Assembly (NCBI GenBank): GCA_026415015.1
Contig: JAOAHW010000131.1
Coordinates: forward strand, 1 to 6,364
DNA: 6,364 nt
Direction of reading: 5' to 3'
Origin: Syntrophorhabdaceae bacterium
GTDB lineage: Bacteria > Desulfobacterota > Syntrophorhabdia > Syntrophorhabdales > Syntrophorhabdaceae
Shown: positions 1-4,747 of the stretch, in pieces
How positions within the stretch are numbered: position 1 is the stretch's first letter
Layout: each line of letters begins with the position of its first letter
The notes under the pieces: model-generated
Seen by the model: the letters and a program-made list of their open reading frames with translations, nothing else
Database searches by the model: none
Told to the model about the DNA's origin: nothing
Position numbers and translations under genes: made by a program

Positions 1-51
1 ATCCTGGGGGACAGACCTGCCTATCCATCTTGTGGATTTCATTTAAGCCCA

Positions 52-80
52 ATTATATTATTTTTATAATCCATAGACAA
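52..80 (-). promoter_or_regulatory. Possible leftward sigma-70-type promoter
   Basis: Read on the minus strand, a TTGTCT -35 box (80-75) lies 17 nt from a perfect TATAAT -10 box (57-52). Transcription would start near position 45 and run off the left edge. The only visible start in that direction is an ATG at 42-40, open to the edge for 14 codons and with almost no leader, so the transcript could be a nearly leaderless gene or an RNA. The region is very AT-rich, so a chance match is quite possible. Positions 1-210 contain no other supported gene. Confidence 0.3.
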
Positions 81-162
81 TGTTTTTATATCGCATGTTT
101 GGGGCACTATGGTTTATCTTAAATTCTACCCTGGCGGAAGGTTATAAAAATTAGAACTGTTT

Positions 163-197
163 TTATTTTACACTCTCAGATTATACTTGTAAAATAA
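163..197. repeat. Perfect 10-bp inverted repeat, 15-nt spacer; candidate operator of the transporter gene
   Basis: TTATTTTACA (163-172) and TGTAAAATAA (188-197) are exact reverse complements separated by 15 nt. The element ends 13 nt before the transporter start codon. Its inner half-site sequences, TTTACA and TAAAAT, also serve as the likely -35 and -10 boxes, so a dimeric protein bound here would compete directly with RNA polymerase. Arm length and spacing resemble BirA-type biotin operators, but the half-sites face the opposite way (TTTACA then TGTAAA, not TGTAAA then TTTACA), so I do not assign it to BirA. The repeat itself is seen directly; its role as an operator is inference. Confidence 0.55.
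167..195 (+). promoter_or_regulatory. Likely promoter of the MFS transporter gene
   Basis: A TTTACA -35 box (167-172) and a TAAAAT -10 box (190-195), each one base off consensus, are 17 nt apart. The predicted start of transcription is near 202, which leaves a leader of only about 9 nt before the ATG at 211 with just a weak GGA (199-201) as a ribosome binding site. A second possible -10, TATACT (182-187), lies inside the spacer but has no matching -35. The promoter is embedded in the inverted repeat at 163-197. Confidence 0.45.
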
Positions 198-210
198 CGG
201 ATGAAAAAAC

Positions 211-1485
211 ATGGGTCTCAATAGCAAGTCAAAAACCTTAAAATACAGGTGGTATATCTTCTGGGTGCTGGCTATCCAATACCTACTTGTTTATTTTCAC
301 AGGGTTTCACCTGCTGTTGTGGCATCCGATTTGATAAAAGACTTTCATATATCAGGGACCTCTCTCGGTGTCCTTGCCTCTGCATATTTTTATTCATATG
401 GGGCTATGCAGATCCCTGTGGGCATACTCTCTGACCGCTGGGGTGCAAAAAAGGTCATTATTATATTCGGGGTTATTGCATCATGCGGCTCAATAATATT
501 TGGGTTGTCTGAAACCTTCAGCCTTGCTGTAGTATCGAGGATCTCTGTAGGATTAGGTGTGTCAGCTATCTTTATAGGGACTATGAAGATACTGGCCAAC
601 TGGTTTCGGGCTAAGGAATATGCCCGCATATCAGGGACATTGATGTCTATAGGGGGTGCAGGGTGGTTTATTGCCACCACACCCCTTGCCTTTGCCTCCC
701 AGACCTATGGATGGCGGGTATCTTTTATCACTATAGGTATTATATCCTTTATTATGGTCATAATCACCTGGAGGGTCATAGCAGATACACCAAAGAAAAA
801 AGGTATGCCTGAGATAGTTGAACCTTTAGTTACAGGATCGGTACAAGAATATAGAGGCATAAGGGATATTGGCTTTATATTCAGGCAGGGGCATTTCTGG
901 GCCATAGCCATATGGTTTATATTCAGGGGCGGGGCATTATTTGGTTTCTTTGGTCTATGGGCAGGCCCTTATCTCGTGGATGTATATGGTCTCTCTCAGC
1001 ATGCCACAGGGAATATCCTCTCTATGATAGCCTTTGCCATGGTATTTTTAAGCCCTGTTCTTGGCCACCTCTCCGATAAGACCTTCTCAAGCAGAAAAAA
1101 GATACTTGTTGGGACCTCTATAATTAATGTCCTTTGCTGGCTTGTCATGGCCCTCTATTATGATAAACTAACCCTTTTAGGACTATATATAATCTTTTTC
1201 CTCATGGGTATCACCATAAGCTCTGTGGGGACAATAGCAATTATTGCCACTAAGGAATATTTCTCCCCTGAGATTGCCGGGACATCCATGGGGACTATGA
1301 ATATATTTCCCTTTGTGGGAGGTTTGATATTCCAGCCTCTCTTAGGTTATATTCTTGACAGGGCAGGCAAGGCAGGGGGTGTGTATGTCTCTTCAGGATA
1401 CCAGACAGTTATATGGATACTTTTTATTGCAAGTGTGATTGCCCTTTTCAGTATTTTATTCTCAAAAGAGACCTTGAAGAAATAG
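211..1485 (+). CDS. Major facilitator superfamily (MFS) transporter, substrate unknown
   Basis: This is a 424-residue inner-membrane secondary transporter of usual MFS length. About 12 hydrophobic segments can be picked out, roughly residues 14-34, 50-71, 80-100, 104-126, 139-160, 166-188, 227-252, 264-284, 298-316, 320-345, 356-381 and 396-418, with a polar central loop at about 190-226. The loop between helices 2 and 3 carries MFS motif A (GILSDRWGAKK, 71-81), and a degenerate copy (GHLSDK, 285-290) sits in the loop between helices 8 and 9, as expected from the internal duplication. The N-terminal stretch around HRVSPAVVA (30-38) recalls anion and organic-acid MFS porters, but the substrate cannot be read from sequence. 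An in-frame stop at 202-204 makes 211 the first possible ATG, although its ribosome binding site is poor. The cupin gene follows 62 nt downstream and may be cotranscribed. Confidence 0.93.
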   Translation: MGLNSKSKTLKYRWYIFWVLAIQYLLVYFHRVSPAVVASDLIKDFHISGTSLGVLASAYFYSYGAMQIPVGILSDRWGAKKVIIIFGVIASCGSIIFGLSETFSLAVVSRISVGLGVSAIFIGTMKILANWFRAKEYARISGTLMSIGGAGWFIATTPLAFASQTYGWRVSFITIGIISFIMVIITWRVIADTPKKKGMPEIVEPLVTGSVQEYRGIRDIGFIFRQGHFWAIAIWFIFRGGALFGFFGLWAGPYLVDVYGLSQHATGNILSMIAFAMVFLSPVLGHLSDKTFSSRKKILVGTSIINVLCWLVMALYYDKLTLLGLYIIFFLMGITISSVGTIAIIATKEYFSPEIAGTSMGTMNIFPFVGGLIFQPLLGYILDRAGKAGGVYVSSGYQTVIWILFIASVIALFSILFSKETLKK

Positions 1486-1489
1486 GGAA

Positions 1490-1502
1490 CTTTACAGTAA
1501 AG
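1490..1502. promoter_or_regulatory. 13-bp palindrome between transporter and cupin genes
   Basis: CTTTAC and GTAAAG flank a single central base, giving a perfect odd-length palindrome 5 nt after the transporter stop and 45 nt before the cupin start. Its TTTAC/GTAAA half-sites are the same as the inner part of the inverted repeat upstream of the transporter (163-197). It could be an operator for a promoter in this gap, but I find no convincing -35/-10 pair there. It is too short and too AT-rich to act as an intrinsic terminator, and no U-tract follows. Confidence 0.35.
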
Positions 1503-1538
1503 ATTATGGAGATCCAACATTATAAAGGCCCATTAAGT

Positions 1539-1543
1539 GGAGG
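1539..1543 (+). promoter_or_regulatory. Ribosome binding site that fixes the cupin start
   Basis: A GGAGG lies 4 nt before the ATG at 1548 and only 1 nt before the adjacent ATG at 1545, which favours 1548. Longer in-frame starts at 1413 (inside the transporter gene) and 1506 have no such site and would bury the signal peptide. Confidence 0.75.
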
Positions 1544-1547
1544 TATG

Positions 1548-1967
1548 ATGAAGAGATTAACAGTAATATTATGTCTTGTGTTTTTACTCTCCTATGGTAT
1601 ATGCCTTGCTGGAGAGGATGGGATAGATGTAAAGGTACTGACAAAGACTGGGTCTTCATGGGATGGAAGCCCACTCCCTGAATACAAAAGTGTAAAACCG
1701 GAGATAACAATACTCAAGATTACTATACCACCTGGTGTAGCACTACCCATGCATAAGCACCCTGTAATAAACCTCGGGTTTATGTTAAAGGGTGAACTAA
1801 AGGTATTCACAGAGGAAGGTAAGGTATTACATCTAAAAGAGGGTGACCCGATTGTAGAGGTTGTAGATACCTGGCATTACGGTAAAAACGAGGGCACAAG
1901 CCCTGCAGTTATCATAGTCTTCTACACAGGATATGAAAACACACCATTAACAATCTATAGAAAATAA
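1548..1967 (+). CDS. Exported small cupin-domain protein
   Basis: This is a 139-residue single-domain cupin, probably periplasmic and possibly metal-binding; no reaction can be assigned. The N-terminus is a Sec-type signal peptide: a KR pair, a hydrophobic core at about residues 4-18, then a likely cleavage after A21 (CLA/GED). C19 does not fit a lipobox. The beta-barrel core starts at about residue 50. Cupin motif 1 is recognisable as PGVALPMHKH (H69, H71) followed by GFMLKGEL, but the usual glutamate position is N75. Motif 2 carries the third histidine, H110, in TWHYGKN. Three histidines can still hold a metal. The gene follows the transporter on the same strand and ends 17 nt from the stop of the opposing radical SAM gene. 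A link to transport, such as binding or altering the same solute, is only a guess. The start could instead be the adjacent ATG at 1545. Confidence 0.85.
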   Translation: MKRLTVILCLVFLLSYGICLAGEDGIDVKVLTKTGSSWDGSPLPEYKSVKPEITILKITIPPGVALPMHKHPVINLGFMLKGELKVFTEEGKVLHLKEGDPIVEVVDTWHYGKNEGTSPAVIIVFYTGYENTPLTIYRK

Positions 1968-1984
1968 CAGGTCTTATGATGGCT

Positions 1985-3247
1985 CTAAGGCATGAGCTTT
2001 GAGCGTATCAGTCTTGTTGTCTCTTTTATAATCTCGTCAGACATGGCAGATAGATTAATCTGGCCACCATGAATATATGAGGCAAGACTGCTGTAGATAT
2101 CATGGGTTATACCACCATACTGCCCTACAAAGGATTGAAGTCTTGAGGACAGACTAAATTCAAGTTTTTCCCTTGGTGTAAGGGAGAGATAGGAGTCTAT
2201 TACAGAGAGCATCTTTTTTTTGTCTTCTGGGAGCCTACCATTCACATCTAAGAGATTGGATGCACTATCACTTACAATAGTTGTATGTGTATCTGTATTC
2301 TCTATGATTATCTTGATCTCCTTTACCACATCTTCCTCTTCTGCCTCGGTAAATTCACCTGCCTCCAGTGCCTTCATAAGCCCTGTCTGGGGAAATATCT
2401 CAAGGGTTCTTATACGGACATAATCTGGCCTTGCCTCTGTAAGGACCCTTGCGGTCTCATAGGCATGCTCTTTTGACCACATAACCCCTCCAAGCCCTGG
2501 CATTATATAGACAGAAGGGGATATCCCTGCCTCTTTCGTCTTCAGGCAACCCTCTATATGCTCCTGGGCTGTAATGCCCTTTTTCATAAATGTAAGGACC
2601 CTGTCACTGCCACTCTCTATGCCAAAGTGGATACGGTTTAGACCTGCCTCTTTAAAGACCCTTAGCTCATCTACAGACACCTTGGCAGCAGACTTTGTCC
2701 TACCATAAATGGTCAGACGATTTATAGTGGGAAAACATTCCCTGATGTAACCAGCAATCTCAACAAAAAAGTAAGGGTCCACAAGGAGTGTATTTGCATC
2801 ACCGAGAAAGCAGGTCTGGCCACCTCCCATACGCCATGTGTATATATGCTCTATGCTGTCTTCTATATTAGGTGTGTCTTTAAACCATCGCGAAAACCAC
2901 TGGATACGGGGGTCTTCATAATCAGGATATACTGAATTTTCTTCTGGCACAGTGGCTTCTGTATCCCCTGTATCCTTGATAAATCTTTGTATCTCTCTAT
3001 AGCCCTCTTGAACTGACGATATACCTGATATTACATTTTCCATGAGAAGGTCATCTATTGCCTTTGCCCTGTTTATATCTGCCTTTACTTCATCAATGGC
3101 CCTCCTTGAGAACTTGGCGCCGAATTTGTATACAGGACAGAATAGACACCTGTTCCATGCGCAATTCCTTGTAAGGCGAAATGTAAGACTATAGTTTTCT
3201 GTGGGAGGTCTTATAGAACATATCTCAAAGGGTTCTAATCTCTGCAT
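1985..3247 (-). CDS. Radical SAM protein with CX4CX2C cluster motif, function unknown
   Basis: This is a 420-residue cytoplasmic radical SAM enzyme, expected to bind a [4Fe-4S] cluster and cleave S-adenosylmethionine. The cluster motif is RNCAWNRCLFC, with C29, C34 and C37. The first two cysteines are four residues apart, not the canonical three. Then come a GGG motif (141-143) leading into FLGDAN, the barrel segment FGIESGSDRVL (208-218) typical of Elp3/HemN-like enzymes, and PGLGG (250-254). A C-terminal SDSASNLLDVNGRLPEDKK region (326-344) is typical of one uncharacterised family of such proteins. About 100 residues separate the cluster motif from GGG, including an acidic, poorly conserved-looking stretch (91-130); in many radical SAM proteins this gap is shorter. 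No cobalamin-binding or SPASM domain is visible. A GAGGAG at 3265-3260 inside the preceding gene serves as ribosome binding site, and an in-frame TAA just upstream fixes the start. It is the last gene of the minus-strand unit. Confidence 0.88.
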   Translation of the reverse strand: MQRLEPFEICSIRPPTENYSLTFRLTRNCAWNRCLFCPVYKFGAKFSRRAIDEVKADINRAKAIDDLLMENVISGISSVQEGYREIQRFIKDTGDTEATVPEENSVYPDYEDPRIQWFSRWFKDTPNIEDSIEHIYTWRMGGGQTCFLGDANTLLVDPYFFVEIAGYIRECFPTINRLTIYGRTKSAAKVSVDELRVFKEAGLNRIHFGIESGSDRVLTFMKKGITAQEHIEGCLKTKEAGISPSVYIMPGLGGVMWSKEHAYETARVLTEARPDYVRIRTLEIFPQTGLMKALEAGEFTEAEEEDVVKEIKIIIENTDTHTTIVSDSASNLLDVNGRLPEDKKKMLSVIDSYLSLTPREKLEFSLSSRLQSFVGQYGGITHDIYSSLASYIHGGQINLSAMSDEIIKETTRLIRSKLMP

Positions 3248-3253
3248 TTCTTA

Positions 3254-3616
3254 TTATATCTCCTCTTTTATATCAATCTTTATGGAATACATGGAGGGGA
3301 TAGGCAATAAATGGGGAATCTGGATATCAAATTCTACCTCTCCTCCATCCTCTAAAAACATGCAATCAGAGCATTCTTTAATCACCTTTCTGTCCTGGTC
3401 ATAGAGGGTGACGGTGGTCTCTATCAATGACTCCATATCCCTTTTACTTACAATTGAGCCAATGACCTTTGCCCAGAATGGTGCTGCAAGTTGTGCACAA
3501 CAGGGCATAGGTGGAAATAATACAACATGTCTTTTTAATTCTATATCCTCTGGCAAATGGACATCCATTAGTTTGAACTGTCTTTTTGCCATCTCTTCAA
3601 AACATAGATTCTCCAT
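3254..3616 (-). CDS. Hypothetical cysteine-containing protein, 120 residues
   Basis: I do not recognise a family. The protein is soluble, with no signal peptide or membrane segment. Five cysteines stand out: C5, an adjacent pair C39-C40 in PPMPCCAQLAAPFW, and a CSDC motif (C82, C85). The two clusters could bind a metal or a cluster, or form redox pairs. From about residue 47 the pattern KVIGSIVS, TTVTLYDQDRKVI and EVEFDIQIP resembles an immunoglobulin-like beta-sandwich of the FxLYD kind, which is a weak impression only. It sits 15 nt after the hydrolase gene and 6 nt before the radical SAM gene, so it is very likely cotranscribed and perhaps translationally coupled. The reading frame ends in tandem TAA codons (3256-3254 and 3253-3251). 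The start at 3616 has an AGG a few bases upstream; an alternative at M9 (3592) has a badly placed site. Confidence 0.75.
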   Translation of the reverse strand: MENLCFEEMAKRQFKLMDVHLPEDIELKRHVVLFPPMPCCAQLAAPFWAKVIGSIVSKRDMESLIETTVTLYDQDRKVIKECSDCMFLEDGGEVEFDIQIPHLLPIPSMYSIKIDIKEEI

Positions 3617-3631
3617 ATTAACCTGTTTTCA

Positions 3632-4336
3632 TTACTCCTGATTTAGGATTATCACCTCTATCTTTCCCTTGAGCCCCTCTGAAAACCTCTGGGCATCTGA
3701 GATAGAGCCTATTATTGCACCGTAATGCATGGGTATCGCAATATCAGGCTTTATATCCAGTGCTGCCTGAACTGCCTCCTCTGCTGTCATGACATACTTA
3801 CCCGATACAGGTAAGAGGGCGATATTTACCTTCCTGAACCCCTTCATCTCAGGTATCCTGTCTGTGTCACCGGCATGATATATCCTTACACCTTTTATAT
3901 TTATTATATAACCTACACCATCGGCTGACTTGGGATGGTATTGTTTATCTATATTATACGCAGGCACCACCTCAATCTCTACCCCATTTATATCAATATT
4001 ATCCTCTCTTTTCACAATCTTTATATTTCCACTTATCTTTTCAGCGCATGATGGAGGTGTAATAATCAGTGTCTTTGGACCTGTTAACTTGGTTATATCT
4101 TCTGGAGAGCAGTGGTCATAATGGCCATGGGTTATAAGTATTATGTCTGCTGTATCCTTTGACTTGACCTTGAAGGGGTCTATATATAAGATTTTATCTC
4201 CTAAGATTTTTATCGTATCATGACCAAGCCAGTGGATGTTCTTAACCATAGCCTTTGATTTCACTGCATCTGCATATATTTCACCAGAAAAGATAAGTAA
4301 TAATGCAATAAAAACAAAGATAAACAGCCTTTTCAT
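3632..4336 (-). CDS. Exported metallo-beta-lactamase-fold hydrolase
   Basis: This is a 234-residue member of the metallo-beta-lactamase superfamily, in the UlaG/UPF0173-like branch. The N-terminus is a Sec signal peptide (KR, then a hydrophobic core at about 4-16), probably cut after ADA (24), so the enzyme should act outside the cytoplasm. The fold opens with HWLGHDTIKI and LYIDPF. Metal ligands are visible in order: THGHYDH (H70, H72, D74, H75), H134 in QYHPKSADGVGY, D157 in HAGDTD, and H204 in MHYGA. All expected ligands are present, so it should be a working di-metal hydrolase, but the substrate is unknown. I start it at 4336, not at the longer in-frame ATG at 4399. The longer start would place the promoter inside the gene and put 21 residues in front of the signal peptide, while 4336 has a GGGGG ribosome binding site 6 nt upstream. 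It is the first gene of the three-gene unit. Confidence 0.88.
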   Translation of the reverse strand: MKRLFIFVFIALLLIFSGEIYADAVKSKAMVKNIHWLGHDTIKILGDKILYIDPFKVKSKDTADIILITHGHYDHCSPEDITKLTGPKTLIITPPSCAEKISGNIKIVKREDNIDINGVEIEVVPAYNIDKQYHPKSADGVGYIINIKGVRIYHAGDTDRIPEMKGFRKVNIALLPVSGKYVMTAEEAVQAALDIKPDIAIPMHYGAIIGSISDAQRFSEGLKGKIEVIILNQE

Positions 4337-4342
4337 TCTGCA

Positions 4343-4347
4343 CCCCC
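4343..4347 (-). promoter_or_regulatory. Ribosome binding site of the hydrolase gene
   Basis: GGGGG on the minus strand ends 6 nt before the ATG at 4336. It departs from GGAGG by one base, with a G-U pair replacing the central A-U. It supports the shorter start. Confidence 0.55.
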
Positions 4348-4363
4348 GTTTTTTCGTTTTTAT

Positions 4364-4392
4364 ATTATAACAGGTTTTGCAGGACATGAAAA
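4364..4392 (-). promoter_or_regulatory. Promoter of the hydrolase / small protein / radical SAM unit
   Basis: On the minus strand a TTTTCA -35 box (4392-4387, four of six matches) is 17 nt from a perfect TATAAT -10 (4369-4364). A TG one base before the -10 (4372-4371) makes it an extended -10 promoter. Transcription should start near 4357, leaving a leader of about 20 nt. It lies back to back with the rpmB promoter, with 13 nt between the two -35 boxes. Confidence 0.65.
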
Positions 4393-4405
4393 CCCTCATT
4401 TTTTA

Positions 4406-4434
4406 TTGACTTTAATGGATATTATGTGTAAAAT
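4406..4434 (+). promoter_or_regulatory. Promoter of rpmB
   Basis: TTGACT (4406-4411, five of six) and TAAAAT (4429-4434, five of six) are 17 nt apart, close to an ideal sigma-70 promoter as expected for a ribosomal protein gene. Transcription should start near 4441, giving a leader of about 27 nt. That is too short for an elaborate autoregulatory structure. Confidence 0.75.
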
Positions 4435-4467
4435 TCAACCTCTCAACAACTGGAATGGAGGTATAAT

Positions 4468-4659
4468 ATGGCACGGGTATGCGAGATATGCGGCAAGGGA
4501 AAACAAAATGGTTATAATGTAAGCCATGCCCACAATAAGACAAAGAGGGAATGGCTCCCTAACCTTCAGAATATAAGGATAGTAAAGGACAGGTCTGTAA
4601 AGAAAGTAAGGATATGTACAAAGTGTATTAAAAAGGGTATTATCCAGAAGGCTGTTTAA
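4468..4659 (+). CDS. rpmB: 50S ribosomal protein L28 (four-cysteine type)
   Basis: This 63-residue protein is a component of the large ribosomal subunit. It begins MARVCEICGKG and matches L28 along its full length, including the basic SHAHNKTKREWLPNLQ segment (19-34) and the RICTKC segment near the end. Two CxxC pairs, C5/C8 and C50/C53, form the zinc-binding set of the cysteine-containing L28 form; many bacteria have a paralogue or orthologue lacking these cysteines. A GGAGG at 4457-4461 lies 6 nt before the ATG. It stands alone, with no rpmG beside it, and has its own strong promoter. The 88-nt gap to the opposing rel stop shows no strong terminator. Confidence 0.97.
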   Translation: MARVCEICGKGKQNGYNVSHAHNKTKREWLPNLQNIRIVKDRSVKKVRICTKCIKKGIIQKAV

Positions 4660-4747
4660 CTACTGTATGACTTATCCAATAAGACTATATTAAAATCTCC
4701 CACTTTATTTTAAATATCTTTTGAGACCTTCTAAATAGTTTTTTCAG

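Noticed and set aside
23..37. ATCCA-N5-TGGAT hairpin at the left edge
   Set aside because: A 5-bp stem with no T-run after it is too weak to call a terminator.
144..166. ATAAAAA-N9-TTTTTAT inverted repeat
   Set aside because: It is made only of A and T in an AT-rich stretch, so chance is likely; at most it is an AT-rich upstream element for the promoter at 167-195.
1413..1547. Longer start for the cupin gene, overlapping the transporter gene
   Set aside because: It has no ribosome binding site, overlaps 73 nt of the transporter gene, and puts about 45 residues before a clear signal peptide. The ATG at 1548 with GGAGG upstream is better.
1968..2004. GCTC/GAGC pairing between the cupin and radical SAM stops as a shared terminator
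   Set aside because: It is only 4 bp, lies mostly inside the radical SAM coding region, and lacks a U-tract in either direction.
3621..3633. Four-codon frame (ATG overlapping the hydrolase stop) before the small protein gene
   Set aside because: The TAATG overlap looks like translational coupling, but the frame stops after ATG AAA ACA GGT and is too short to support a peptide.
4669..4685. GACTTAT-CCA-ATAAGAC hairpin after rpmB as terminator
   Set aside because: The stem is AT-rich with a mismatch and has no U-tract after it; the energy would be poor.
4714..4740. T-run near 4738-4744 as part of an rpmB terminator
   Set aside because: No GC-rich stem precedes the T-run; pairing of flanking GAGA/TCTC would need a loop of more than 20 nt.
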